Shown: positions 1-11,005, counted from the first letter of the stretch. The stretch: 36,162 bases of DNA from an uncultured Planctomycetota bacterium (GCA_900318195.1 ONJR01000022.1:1-36162); one strand, 5' to 3'. Program-made: numbers and translations. The notes: generated by a model from the sequence alone, not told the origin.

Positions 1-657
1 ACCGACTAGACGATTTTCCCTATACAGACGCGTTAGATTCACTCCCATGATCGGAAAACGTACTTTCCAGCTGTCCAAAGAAGACGGTAAAGGATAGTGG
101 TCTCCGAAACGCGGAGGCTCATAAGTCTCGCTCTTGCCAGTATAGACCAGCGCAACTAACGGTTGCGCCAACTGCGGCGCTTGCGCGTGTGTAGTCACAC
201 TGCGCCGCGCGCTTTTCCAGTCCGCATAACGACGTTGACAAATAAGCGAGAAGTAGCCAAGGAGCTGGTTGAGCGATTCGTAATCCGTTTCAACTCCACC
301 CCACGATTTGTGCTCCACGATCAGCGTCAGGTTCAAGGGCGGCTCGTGCGTGCGCGACGGTAGCTCGTAAACTATGTCGAGGACTTTTTTACCGAGGAAA
401 TTATCGTAGATTTCATTCGACAGGATCGTGAGCTTCGTCGTGTCGAATTCGCGCGATACCTCGGGTAGATACAGAGTAATAAACTCGGACGCACATTGTA
501 CGTCGCCGAGAATAACATGACTGTAGTAATCGTGAATCGAACCGTACCGCTTTTCCGCGTCCGATATGGAAGGACGCAACGAACCGTCGGGCGCGCGCGG
601 AATCGTGTAGACCTCGTTCGCTTCGTGCGACTTGGCGCTGCTCATATCTTCGTTCAT
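1..657 (-). CDS. Rpn/transposase_31-like PD-(D/E)XK nuclease family protein, partial
   Basis: The frame is open from ATG at 657 to the window edge (219 codons), so the C-terminus is missing. The translation has the layout of the Rpn (recombination-promoting nuclease, PF04754-like) family. It has an N-terminal HDYYSHVILGD segment with FITLYLPEV after it (about residues 42-65), an Asp in KVLDIVYEL (about 90), the E-x-K of a PD-(D/E)XK core in LIVEHKSW (about 112-119), a helical part with LLGYFSLICQRRY, then the hydrophobic PLVALVYTGK strand and a GDHYPLP loop. Known members are DNA endonucleases linked to RecA-independent recombination; here only the family is supported. An AGGAGG lies 3 nt before the ATG, and a promoter sits at 709-737. 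It is downstream of hppA on the same strand but separately promoted. Family call fairly secure; activity unproven. Confidence 0.8.
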   Translation of the reverse strand, partial: MNEDMSSAKSHEANEVYTIPRAPDGSLRPSISDAEKRYGSIHDYYSHVILGDVQCASEFITLYLPEVSREFDTTKLTILSNEIYDNFLGKKVLDIVYELPSRTHEPPLNLTLIVEHKSWGGVETDYESLNQLLGYFSLICQRRYADWKSARRSVTTHAQAPQLAQPLVALVYTGKSETYEPPRFGDHYPLPSSLDSWKVRFPIMGVNLTRLYRENRLVG

Positions 658-708
658 TAACCTCCTCGCCTATCCGTTACACAAAAGAACGCGTCGCCGT
701 CGCGCGCG

Positions 709-737
709 ATTATAGCATATCACGCTCGCGACGTCAA
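709..737 (-). promoter_or_regulatory. Sigma-70-type promoter of the Rpn-like gene
   Basis: On the minus strand TTGACG (737-732) and TATAAT (714-709) are separated by 17 nt. This is near consensus and would give a leader of about 45 nt before the ATG at 657. It shows the Rpn-like gene need not depend on read-through from hppA. Confidence 0.75.
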
Positions 738-815
738 CGCGCGAAAAATACCTCGCGAGCGCCGAAACTTAGAAGATCGGCGCTACGATAAGTTCCCAAC
801 AGAAAACGGCGACGA

Positions 816-3617
<2,802 letters not shown>

Positions 3618-3775
3618 GACGCAAAAGTCTCCGTTGCGACATAGTGCGGTCGCGTGCCGCTGGCAAACGCGACGTTAGTATTGGCGTAACGCGTCGAACA
3701 ACGTGTCGACGCTCGATCGCAGGACGACCAATGCGCGCGAAACGCACGCGTCGCCGAACCGTCGATCACTCATGT

Positions 3776-3805
3776 ATATTATTGTCCGACGGTCTGAAAT
3801 GTCAA
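3776..3805 (-). promoter_or_regulatory. Promoter of hppA
   Basis: Minus-strand TTGACA (3805-3800, perfect -35) is followed 18 nt later by TAATAT (3781-3776). The predicted leader is about 150 nt long, which is long enough to hold regulation, but no recognisable riboswitch was seen in it. Confidence 0.65.
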
Positions 3806-4195
3806 GCGACTCCTTGATTCTTTACTATTTTGACGCCGGCAAAAATATTTTTTTCTTACGAAACAAAAGACGCGCTCGAACGTCTGAAAGTTCCCCCGAG
3901 CGAGTGTGCGGCGCCGCGCATTGAGACAATTGGGAGCCGTGAATCAGTCGTGCAGATTGTGCAGATCAAGGCGCTTCAAACAAAAAAAATCCATGAAAAT
4001 ATGCGCTTAAGGTCGGTTTCACACTTGTCGTTTTTTGTCAAATACTGTATAATAAAACCGATAGTCGTTCCCGAAGCGACTTAGCGTTAGCTAATAATCC
4101 GACGCGTCGCTGACGTCGCTTTTGTGCGCGGCGCGGCGTTTATTCGATTCATTATAACATTCCGTATTACGTTCCTTTTTAGAAAGGCTACTGTT
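3806..4195. other. Divergent intergenic region, no gene seen
   Basis: This stretch separates hppA (minus) from the DUF1559 gene (plus). Short open frames exist here but lack ribosome-binding sites and family resemblance. The only supported elements are the two outward-facing promoters; the plus-strand leader from about 4060 to 4195 is A/T-rich. Confidence 0.6.
4025..4053 (+). promoter_or_regulatory. Promoter of the first DUF1559 gene
   Basis: TTGTCG (4025-4030) and a perfect TATAAT (4048-4053) are 17 nt apart. Transcription would begin near 4060, giving a leader of about 135 nt. Confidence 0.7.
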
Positions 4196-5335
4196 ATGAC
4201 CAACTCCAAATGTCGCGGCTTTACGCTCGTCGAACTCCTGGTCGTCATTGCTATCATCGGTATCCTCATCGGTCTGCTTCTACCCGCTGTTCAAGCGGCT
4301 CGTGAAGCGGCTCGGCGTATGCAGTGCACCAACAACCTCAAGCAAATAGGTCTCGCGATCCACAATCATCACGACACCAAAAACAAGATTCCGCAAGGCG
4401 CCCACTCTTGGCACCGTCTAACGATGTGGGGTTACCTCTACCCCTTTGCGGAGCAAGCGAACCTCTGGAACCACTTCGCTGGAAACGACCCCGTTACCCT
4501 TGGTCAGTATTTCTGGAACACCGCAGGCGGATGGAAGGGCGTTACCTGTACGGATGAAGAAAAGAAAGGCTTTGCCTCCGTACCATACATGACTTGCCCG
4601 TCTCGTCGTTCCGGCGCCGCCGCTAAGGAATACGAAAACACCACCACCGGCGAAACCTCCGCCGGTCCGCAAACCGACTACTGTTTGGTTGCCTCGACAA
4701 ACGCCGGTCCGTGGAATCCAAGTAATGGTGAATGCGAAAGGGCTGCGACAACTGATTCCTACGATGGACATCATCACGTCCGTCTCTTCAGAGTCACGAA
4801 AGAATCTAATTGCGCTACTTATCAAAGGGGGTTCTTCCGCGGAGGTCAACTTCCTCCTGGAAAGGGTGAAGGACAACCAAATTCCTACGGTCGAGATTCT
4901 TTTGCCCGTGTTACCGATGGTTTGAGCAATCAGATAGTTATCGGTGAGAAACATATTCCACAAGACGGGCTCGGAATCTGCAATACCACGGCCCCGAATA
5001 CAAACAACTACTCTCAATGCCACGACTGCTCCTACCTCTGCGGCGCGGATGCTACGGGGTGTGGTTATATCATTCGCGGGGTTGTACAATGCTGGTCCGA
5101 CGATAAAAAAACTCCTTATGCTCCTATCTTTGCCAATGGTATTGATGGTCCGTATGACCACCTTGCTTCAAGCAATTGGCCTTCCATCAATAGTGGTCTT
5201 GGTAGTTGGCATGCTTCTGGCGCGAACTTCCTGTACGGCGATGGATCTGTTCACTTCCTTAGCTCCACAACGCCTCAAAGAATCCTTGGTTATCTCGCAA
5301 CAGTCGACGATGGCAATACCGAAAGCGCTAACTAG
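4196..5335 (+). CDS. DUF1559 prepilin-like protein
   Basis: The 379-residue protein starts with a type IV pilin-like class III signal: a short basic leader, then [19 protein letters not shown], cleavable after the Gly with the usual Glu at +5. The helix continues into the planctomycete signature [17 protein letters not shown]. The C-terminus has the DUF1559 ending ([15 protein letters not shown], then ILGYLAT). Such proteins are highly multiplied in planctomycetes and are thought to be exported and attached to the envelope; no precise role is known. The start at 4196 is chosen because it leaves a leader of normal length and follows AGAAAGG; an upstream in-frame start at 4124 would add 24 residues ahead of the pilin signal. 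The middle is Cys- and Asn-rich. Base use is less CG-rich than in neighbouring genes. Two lipoprotein genes follow. Confidence 0.93.
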   Translation: MTNSKCRGFTLVELLVVIAIIGILIGLLLPAVQAAREAARRMQCTNNLKQIGLAIHNHHDTKNKIPQGAHSWHRLTMWGYLYPFAEQANLWNHFAGNDPVTLGQYFWNTAGGWKGVTCTDEEKKGFASVPYMTCPSRRSGAAAKEYENTTTGETSAGPQTDYCLVASTNAGPWNPSNGECERAATTDSYDGHHHVRLFRVTKESNCATYQRGFFRGGQLPPGKGEGQPNSYGRDSFARVTDGLSNQIVIGEKHIPQDGLGICNTTAPNTNNYSQCHDCSYLCGADATGCGYIIRGVVQCWSDDKKTPYAPIFANGIDGPYDHLASSNWPSINSGLGSWHASGANFLYGDGSVHFLSSTTPQRILGYLATVDDGNTESAN

Positions 5336-5661
5336 TTTCTCGCAAGAGGCGTGTTCGAGACTAATCTATATTTCTATTACGAATACAGGAATAGAGAACG
5401 GTTATTCAGAGAACCTCAACGAGTAATGTAAGCGTCTTATCACGGGGCGTTCACTAGTCCCTGGGCTTTTTGAACGCTCCTTCTTCTTGGTCGTGTGAAT
5501 AGGGGAGAGAATGTTTTTCTTTTCCGTTTTGTCGTGGAGAACTAGGTTTAGGTTCTAACAATAAGCTGAAGTAATATACACGATCTTAATAACATCGTTT
5601 TCATGTTTGAAATTCACGTGAGTGCGAATTCAATAATTCTATCCCAGAATAAGGAAAAAGA
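5336..5661 (+). other. Intergenic region with hairpin between DUF1559 gene and lipoprotein genes
   Basis: No gene is seen in these 326 bp. They hold a terminator-like hairpin (5444-5487) and an A/T-rich segment before the next start, with a weak TTGAAA at 5608. The following gene could therefore have its own promoter or be served by partial read-through. Confidence 0.5.
5444..5487 (+). terminator. Probable rho-independent terminator after DUF1559 gene
   Basis: GGGGCGTTCA (5444-5453) pairs with TGAACGCTCC (5471-5480) with one G-T wobble, around a 17-nt loop. It is followed by TTCTTCTT. The large loop makes it a moderate rather than strong terminator. Confidence 0.55.
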
Positions 5662-6117
5662 ATGACTAAGTGTAAATCACTGTTCCTTGCATTCTGTTTG
5701 TTGGCGATCTGCGTCGCTACAGGTTGCGGCAAAGCAAAGGTTACGGGAAGAGTTTACTTCTCTGACGGGACAACGCCTCTTACTGTGGGCGTTGTAAACT
5801 TTACGGACGATAAAATTATCTGTAAGGGCGAAATCAATAGCGAAACAGGCATTTTTGAAATGCGAACTTTTAAGCCTGGCGATGGAGTCCCGCCCGGAAC
5901 GTACAAGGTTTACATTACGGAGGCGACCAATTTCGGAATGGGGAAAGACGTCAAGAGTGTAGGGGACGCTTCTTACCAAGTTGTGGGCGCGGCAACCAGT
6001 CTTATCTCACCTAAGTACAATATCCCTGAACAGAGCGGTCTGACGATCACCGTCAACAAATCAATGAAATACGACATCACTCTTGATGATCCTCCACCGA
6101 AGAGCGCCGAGGAATAG
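5662..6117 (+). CDS. Small lipoprotein with carboxypeptidase-regulatory-like fold, DUF1559-associated
   Basis: The 151-residue protein has a lipoprotein signal peptide ending in a lipobox-like ATGC (Cys about 22), then GKAKVTGRVYFSDGTTPL. This is the beta-sandwich opening of the small planctomycete lipoproteins that commonly sit beside DUF1559 genes. A PPGTYKVYI strand near residue 79 is typical of the carboxypeptidase-regulatory/transthyretin-like fold. It is predicted to be lipid-anchored outside the cytoplasm; no enzymatic residues are evident. AAGGAAAAAG precedes the ATG. The next gene is a diverged copy of it, beginning close behind the stop. Confidence 0.85.
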   Translation: MTKCKSLFLAFCLLAICVATGCGKAKVTGRVYFSDGTTPLTVGVVNFTDDKIICKGEINSETGIFEMRTFKPGDGVPPGTYKVYITEATNFGMGKDVKSVGDASYQVVGAATSLISPKYNIPEQSGLTITVNKSMKYDITLDDPPPKSAEE

Positions 6118-6156
6118 TTGAAATTAATCAGGTTGGAGAAAAGTCTGGAATCGAAT

Positions 6157-6741
6157 ATGCAAAACCCTTGTCCTCGTTTGCCATTCGTGTTGGTCTACCC
6201 ATTCCTGCTAGGTTCGATTTTTCTTTCCGGATGTTCCCGAAACGTCCATGTAACGGGGCGTGTTACCTTTCCTGACGGGACGCCGCTTACGGTTGGTGCG
6301 ATCTATTTTACTGATGATTTTACATTGGGACGTAGTGATATTGATAAAAACGGCGAATATTCGCTACATACTTTTCGCAAAAACGACGGCATTCCAAAGG
6401 GCTTATACAAGGTTTATATAACGGGAGCTGTATATCTTGTTCCGGGATCGTCTCGGGATCAGAATGGGGAGCGACTAAGTTCAGAAGACTTCTCGTTAGG
6501 CGACATTCAATTTGCCATTGATAGGCAACATACGATCCCCGATACGAGCGGCTGGCTGTTCGATATCCAGAAAAACACCGTCATCAACCTGACGGTCTAT
6601 CCTCCGAACCAGGTTCCGGAAGAAGCGCGAACGGAAGAAGCGAAATACTTCTTCGACGCGGAATATCGTAAAAAAGTTAAACGAGAGCGAGGGGAACCGC
6701 CTCCGAAAAAACCGAAATTGGTCAATCCCAAATTGCTCTGA
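6157..6741 (+). CDS. Small lipoprotein, tandem paralogue of the preceding gene
   Basis: The signal peptide ends in the lipobox LSGC. The mature part repeats the preceding protein: VTGRVTFPDGTPLTVGAIYFTDDF, a KNDGIPKGLYKVYITGA strand and a later Thr/Val strand. It differs in a longer basic, Lys/Pro-rich tail (about the last 35 residues). Two starts are possible. ATG at 6157 gives a normal 25-residue signal peptide. A TTG at 6118, directly after the upstream stop and 5 nt behind an AGGA, would add 13 residues and imply translational coupling. The ATG is preferred on signal-peptide length, with little confidence. A strong terminator follows at 6786. Confidence 0.82.
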   Translation: MQNPCPRLPFVLVYPFLLGSIFLSGCSRNVHVTGRVTFPDGTPLTVGAIYFTDDFTLGRSDIDKNGEYSLHTFRKNDGIPKGLYKVYITGAVYLVPGSSRDQNGERLSSEDFSLGDIQFAIDRQHTIPDTSGWLFDIQKNTVINLTVYPPNQVPEEARTEEAKYFFDAEYRKKVKRERGEPPPKKPKLVNPKLL

Positions 6742-6785
6742 CGACGTTGGGGCGTAGTCGCCGTCCTCCAACGGCGCGCGCATAC

Positions 6786-6832
6786 AGACGCGAGAACCCG
6801 CTGTCACGCGGTGGCTCGCGTCTTTCTTTGTA
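6786..6832 (+). terminator. Rho-independent terminator of the DUF1559/lipoprotein cluster
   Basis: AGACGCGAG (6786-6794) pairs perfectly with CTCGCGTCT (6815-6823); an inner CCGC/GCGG pair extends the stem. TTCTTTGT follows. Confidence 0.8.
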
Positions 6833-6887
6833 ATAACATTCTTATCATTTCGTTCACCCACCAGACGCTCTACGCCGTGAGGAAAAT

Positions 6888-8366
6888 ATGTCGAAATTAA
6901 CATACCGCCTATTCGCGCTTACTCTCATTATTACGTTCGCCACAAGCGCGAGCGCAAAGACGATCATTCCCACCATACCGGACGCTGAAGCGCAATACGA
7001 CGCGTTTACCGTTATGGTCAACGGCGAACCGGCGCCGGTCTGGCAATGCCGCGTGAGCGCCATTCCGTTCAATCGCGTATGGCCGGGCTATCAGCGCGCG
7101 CTCGATCAGACGGAACTTGCAGGTTTCGTAACGTGGGAGACGGACGAGGCGACGACAAAGGTTGTCGTCCGCGTATCGGGGGACGCGCCGCTCGAGTCTA
7201 TTGTCGTGCGACCTCTTGCGCTTGGCATTACGCCGACAGTCAATCGCGAAACGCGCGAGATTTCTTTTGCCGTACCAAGAACGCAGCCGTGCGTACTCGA
7301 AGTCAACGGCTTCCACCACGCGCTTCACCTACAGCCGTTCCCGATCTACGAGCGTCCGCGCGATCTCAACGCGCCGAACCTCAAGTATTTCGGACCAGGC
7401 GTCCATAAGGTCGGCGTTCTCGAGGTCAAGAGCGGGGACGAAATCTTCGTCGATTCGGGCGCGGTCGTCTATGGCGGCGTGCGAGGCGACAACGTAGAGA
7501 ACGTTAAGGTTTCGGGACCCGGAATCATCGACGCAGCGCCTTTCGAGCGAGGCGCAATCGGCGGCATATTTCGGTTCACGAATTCGCGCAATATTACCGT
7601 AGACGGAATCGTCCAACGCGACACGGACGTGTGGTCGACAACGCTGCATATGTGCGACGACGTCGTCATTCGAAATACGAAACTGGTCGGTCTTTGGCGT
7701 TACAACGCGGACGGAATCGACGTCTGCAATTGCGAGCGCGTTCTCGTCGAAAAGAGCTTTCTACGCACCTTCGACGACTCGCTCGTCGTCAAGGGAATCG
7801 GCGAGACCGAAAAATCTGTAAACGATCTCGTCTTTCGTCAAAACGTCGTATGGTGCGATTGGGGACGCGCTATGGAGCTCGGCGCGGAAACGCGCGCGCC
7901 GGAAATGAAGAATATACGCTTCGAGGACTCCGATATTATCCGAACAACGCATATCGCCATGGATATCCAGCACGGCGACCGTGCAAAAATATCAAACGTA
8001 CTATTCGACAATATCCGCGTGGAATTCGACGACGTCATACCGCCGCCGATATATCAGCATACCGACGAACAGCGGTACGATCCTAACGCCGACCCCAATT
8101 TCTGCCCGAAACTCGCCGAAATTATCATTCTCAAAACGCCGTACTCACAGGACGAACAAAACGGAACCGTCGACTCCATTACCTTTAGAAATATCCGCGT
8201 ACTCGGCGCTCGACGCCCCAACGTCAATCTCCAGGGGCTCGACGACCAACACAAAGTCTCAAACGTTCTCTTCGAGGAAATCTACTTCAACGACGTTCGC
8301 GTCCAAGCGCTCGACGAAATTCCAATGACAAAAAATCAATTCGTCGAACAAACAACTTTACAATAG
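6888..8366 (+). CDS. Secreted GH28-like right-handed beta-helix glycosidase/lyase
   Basis: The 492-residue protein has a signal peptide (cleavage near SASA-K, residue 23) and a beta-sandwich-like N-terminal part to about 130. A parallel beta-helix follows, visible as recurrent N-I-x-V/I turns (SRNITVDGI, CDDVVIRNT, CERVLVEKS, MKNIRFEDS, ISNVLFDNI, VDSITFRNI, VSNVLFEEI). The centre carries NADGID (about 272) and FDDS (about 295); the spacing of Asp and Asp-Asp matches the NTD...DD catalytic pattern of polygalacturonase-type GH28 and the related GH49 enzymes. The GHG and RIK motifs of true polygalacturonases were not found, so the substrate is unknown. It is probably a polysaccharide-degrading hydrolase acting outside the cytoplasm. 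It lies between two terminator/promoter boundaries and seems monocistronic. Confidence 0.85.
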   Translation: MSKLTYRLFALTLIITFATSASAKTIIPTIPDAEAQYDAFTVMVNGEPAPVWQCRVSAIPFNRVWPGYQRALDQTELAGFVTWETDEATTKVVVRVSGDAPLESIVVRPLALGITPTVNRETREISFAVPRTQPCVLEVNGFHHALHLQPFPIYERPRDLNAPNLKYFGPGVHKVGVLEVKSGDEIFVDSGAVVYGGVRGDNVENVKVSGPGIIDAAPFERGAIGGIFRFTNSRNITVDGIVQRDTDVWSTTLHMCDDVVIRNTKLVGLWRYNADGIDVCNCERVLVEKSFLRTFDDSLVVKGIGETEKSVNDLVFRQNVVWCDWGRAMELGAETRAPEMKNIRFEDSDIIRTTHIAMDIQHGDRAKISNVLFDNIRVEFDDVIPPPIYQHTDEQRYDPNADPNFCPKLAEIIILKTPYSQDEQNGTVDSITFRNIRVLGARRPNVNLQGLDDQHKVSNVLFEEIYFNDVRVQALDEIPMTKNQFVEQTTLQ

Positions 8367-8386
8367 AACATAAAAAGCGCTATAAT
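8357..8386 (+). promoter_or_regulatory. Promoter of the DUF3754 gene, inside the end of the GH28-like gene
   Basis: TTTACA (8357-8362) and TATAAT (8381-8386) are 18 nt apart. The -35 box overlaps the last codons of the preceding gene. The leader to the ATG at 8444 is about 50 nt and shows no Shine-Dalgarno sequence. Confidence 0.7.
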
Positions 8387-8443
8387 TAGGGAGTCCCCGC
8401 GCGTTGGCATTTAGAACAACCTCCAATCAAATAATTTTCGACC

Positions 8444-9910
8444 ATGAAAGCGCTTTCCAAACTTATCGAGAATATTAAGAAACTCTTCACCGTCGATATG
8501 TCGATTAGCGCCGCGACCTCCGCCTTCATGGAGACGTTATTCTGGCCCTTCGACAGACTATGCGAACTGCTCGCCAAGAAGTTCGACTACTTCAAGCCGC
8601 AGACGATCACGCACTCGCTCTTCGAAAAAGGCTTCACGCCGCCGAACGCGGACGATCGAGAGAATTTCATTCCGATTCGATTAAAAGTCTTTCTCGATAA
8701 AATACGAGAAGACGGAACCACGCGCGAAGGGGAATCGTATCAAAAGTGGGACGACTTTATTAAAATGAGCGCCGCGCGATTCCACTACGATCTACTAGAA
8801 GACGCCAACCGTCTACGCGACGCGTTCGCGCCCTTTGACCCGGACTCCGACTCGCAATTCGAGCTGCAATTCGACGCCGAGCGACGCGAAGAATACAGTC
8901 AGTTATTCTTCGAACGAATCGACGCGCTACTAACGACTAGCAACTACTTTGAACTACCGCGCGACGTTGTCGACCACGTGCTACAGCTTCGACGTCCCGA
9001 CGCGCTGCCGGTAAAAGCTGTATACGACGATTTTCTCGACTATAAAATCTACGCGCGCGGCGTGCGGCAGACCCCGAAAGAAACCTTTCCACGCTGGAAA
9101 ACCGCTGGAAAATGCATTACGATCCAGAGCGAAGTCATGAGTCGCGTATGCGTCGTCGCAAGAGTTAAAGACGGCGTTATGCTCGATCTCGACGAAGAGA
9201 AGCGCAACGCGACGGTAGCGCAAGGTTGCGGGTGCGACCAGGACGCCGCTGGCGACGCGCCCAAGGAATCGCGCGCGCGAACGGCGACCGATCGCATAAC
9301 CGTTAAGCTCTTCAAAGACGTCGCGCTCGAACACATGACGCTCGTTGCGCCGCGCGTGCAGTTGAAATTTCCGCTCTTCGACAGTCTCAAGATCCTCGGG
9401 ACCTTCGGGGCCGGCACAACCACCGCGATCGTTAAAATGGTCGTCGCGGCGTTTAGCATGGTCGCCGCGTTGCTTATGGCGTTCGCGTTTGTTCTCGCGT
9501 TTATTAAAAGCGCGTTAGGATTCCTGCATCGCCGCACTGCGTATCTACAGAAGTACGCGAGCCGGATCTATTATCATACGATCGCGTCGAATCTCACCGC
9601 GATCGACGCGCTCGTTACGGCGGCGGAGGAGCAGGAGATCAAGGAGTTCACACTGGGCTATCTCGCCGCGTTGCGTCAGCCGAGCTGGGCGACCGAACGC
9701 GAAATCGACGACTGCGCGGAAGCCTGGATGCGTGAGAATTTCAATCTTGAAGTTGACTTCGAATCGGAGGACGCGCTGCGGAAATTACGCGAAAAGGGTA
9801 TTCTGGAGGAAAAGCGAGGCGAGTTAACCGAGATGTATCGCGTTAAATCGCTCGACGAAACGCTCGCTATTCTCGACAAAGCGTGGGACGAATTCTTCCA
9901 ATACAACTAA
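8444..9910 (+). CDS. DUF3754 (TMEM143-like) membrane protein
   Basis: The 488-residue protein has an N-terminal soluble region. The DUF3754 core follows at about 285-350: ITVKLFKDVALEHMTLVAPRV and then LKFPLFDSLKI, matching the family pattern of a KLFK/D block before a Leu-x-Asp-x-Leu-Lys-Ile strand. A long hydrophobic stretch (about 320-365, probably two membrane helices) comes next, then a helical cytoplasmic tail ending in AWDEFFQYN. DUF3754 proteins occur in bacteria and, as TMEM143, in mitochondria; no biochemical role is established. A CGC-rich loop with Cys-Gly-Cys lies near 263. The gene is only 9 bp from thiD2 and probably co-transcribed. Its last about 80 bp recur, decayed, at 10927-11005. 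Confidence 0.85.
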   Translation: MKALSKLIENIKKLFTVDMSISAATSAFMETLFWPFDRLCELLAKKFDYFKPQTITHSLFEKGFTPPNADDRENFIPIRLKVFLDKIREDGTTREGESYQKWDDFIKMSAARFHYDLLEDANRLRDAFAPFDPDSDSQFELQFDAERREEYSQLFFERIDALLTTSNYFELPRDVVDHVLQLRRPDALPVKAVYDDFLDYKIYARGVRQTPKETFPRWKTAGKCITIQSEVMSRVCVVARVKDGVMLDLDEEKRNATVAQGCGCDQDAAGDAPKESRARTATDRITVKLFKDVALEHMTLVAPRVQLKFPLFDSLKILGTFGAGTTTAIVKMVVAAFSMVAALLMAFAFVLAFIKSALGFLHRRTAYLQKYASRIYYHTIASNLTAIDALVTAAEEQEIKEFTLGYLAALRQPSWATEREIDDCAEAWMRENFNLEVDFESEDALRKLREKGILEEKRGELTEMYRVKSLDETLAILDKAWDEFFQYN

Positions 9911-9917
9911 GGACGCG
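9839..9917 (+). repeat. Direct repeat copy A (3' end of DUF3754 gene and spacer)
   Basis: This 79-bp block aligns without gaps to 10927-11005 with 14 mismatches (about 82% identity by hand count). It covers the last 24 codons of the DUF3754 gene, its stop and the spacer leading to the thiD2 start. Confidence 0.85.
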
Positions 9918-9919
9918 TT

Positions 9920-10384
9920 ATGACGAACTCCCAACGTGAAATCTACCGCATTCTCGACGCCGCCGCCAATCGCGGACGCGAAGCGTTGCGCGTTATCGAA
10001 GACGCCGCGCGATTTCTCAACGACTCCGAAGAGCTCGCGCGACGTCTGAAAGAAGCGCGCCACCGCTTCGCCGCCGTCGCCGATAAGCTCGATCGCAACG
10101 CAAGACTGCAAGCGCGCGACACGCAAGCCGACGTCGGCGTTACAATCGCAACCGCCGACGAATACCAACGCGCGTCCCTCGCCGACGTACTCGTCGCTAA
10201 TTTCGCGCGTTTGCAGGAAGCGGCGCGAAGTCTCGAAGAGTTCTCCAAGATCGCCGAGCCGGCGCTCGCGCGCGAATGGGAAGCTATTCGGTATGAATCG
10301 TACACGCTCGAAAAGATCGTCTGGGAAGCTGGCTCGTTGTCGGTGGAGACGGACTCGACAAGAAAAAACAATGAAAGTCTGTAA
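9920..10384 (+). CDS. Stand-alone ThiD2-family HMP-phosphate kinase
   Basis: The 154-residue all-helical protein matches the ThiD2 domain, usually found at the N-terminus of cyanobacterial and planctomycete ThiE. Features are RILDAAANRGREALRVIEDAAR (residues 10-31), RRLKEARH, ARDTQADVG (about 65-73), EYQRASLADVLVANFARLQEA (about 81-101), SLEEFSKI and AIRYESYTLEK. ThiD2 has been shown in other bacteria to phosphorylate HMP-P to HMP-PP in thiamine synthesis without acting on free HMP. Unlike the common fusion, no ThiE domain follows; the frame ends and another gene overlaps it by 14 bp. It probably shares the DUF3754 transcript. Assignment rests on motif memory; activity is inferred. Confidence 0.82.
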   Translation: MTNSQREIYRILDAAANRGREALRVIEDAARFLNDSEELARRLKEARHRFAAVADKLDRNARLQARDTQADVGVTIATADEYQRASLADVLVANFARLQEAARSLEEFSKIAEPALAREWEAIRYESYTLEKIVWEAGSLSVETDSTRKNNESL

Positions 10385-10835
10385 ACGCTTATCTGAAACC
10401 ATTCGATTCCTCTTCGCAAGAAACTGGGAAGACGAGTTATCTGATGAACTTGAAGACGAGCTTCGTGAACAAGCGTCGGTCGTCGTCCGAGAATACGGTT
10501 GGCACGAGGTATATGCGGCAACGTTCACGTACCTCGCTAAAAACTGCGCGTCCCCAGAGTCCGTAGTAAACTTTGCGCACCTCTATTTTGAATACGACTG
10601 GAACAGAAAGGTAATCCCCTCTCCACACCGTTTCCTTGCCTACCTTTACTTCCGCGTAAATTGCAATCCGTCAAAATACGACGCGATTGACATTTTTGAC
10701 ACGCTAGCGACGTCGATTCTTCCGATTTGCGGTTATCAGGAAGCCGATCTTATGATCGATCCAAGATACACCCCTGAATTGGATCCGAAAATCATCGCCG
10801 AAATAGAAGCGTGGAAACAGAGAGAGTTAAAGTAA
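10371..10835 (+). CDS. Uncharacterised 154-residue protein
   Basis: I do not recognise this protein. It starts at ATG 10371, inside the last codons of thiD2 (14-bp overlap, different frame). It has an acidic N-terminal helix (WEDELSDELEDELREQ), an aromatic-rich middle (VNFAHLYFEYDWN, RFLAYLYFRV) and a short Pro/Asp-rich tail. No signal peptide or membrane helix is seen, so it is probably cytoplasmic. An in-frame extension back to 10293 is possible but would lie wholly inside thiD2 and has no ribosome-binding site. Codon use is less CG-rich than in thiD2, suggesting a later arrival. It sits between the two copies of the DUF3754-tail repeat. Confidence 0.7.
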   Translation: MKVCKRLSETIRFLFARNWEDELSDELEDELREQASVVVREYGWHEVYAATFTYLAKNCASPESVVNFAHLYFEYDWNRKVIPSPHRFLAYLYFRVNCNPSKYDAIDIFDTLATSILPICGYQEADLMIDPRYTPELDPKIIAEIEAWKQRELK

Positions 10836-10841
10836 CGTATA

Positions 10842-10998
10842 GCGGCATTCTGGAGAAAAACGATAAACGCCAATACCCGACCTACGCCACTCCAGGGCAA
10901 ACCAGAGTCTTGTTTCCCAAGACGTCCGCGTTAAATCGCTTGTGGAAACGCTCCTCGTACTCTATATGGCGTGGGACAAATTCTTCCAATACGACTAA
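10842..10998 (+). pseudogene. Decayed second copy of the DUF3754 C-terminus
   Basis: From about 10842 one frame reads SGILEKNDKRQ, resembling GILEEKRGE of the intact gene. After an extra stretch of about 40 bp another frame reads VRVKSLVETLLVLYMAWDKFFQYD and stop, against YRVKSLDETLAILDKAWDEFFQYN and stop in the intact gene. The two parts are out of frame and no start or upstream portion is present, so this is a fragment. Its 3' flank (GGACGCG after the stop) also matches the intact locus. Confidence 0.8.
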
Positions 10999-11005
10999 GG
11001 ACGCG
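10927..11005 (+). repeat. Direct repeat copy B (degenerate)
   Basis: Partner of the block at 9839-9917. Mismatches cluster at 10941-10945 and 10954-10968; the last 37 bp differ at only two positions. The copies are 1088 bp apart and bracket thiD2 and the 154-residue gene. Confidence 0.85.
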
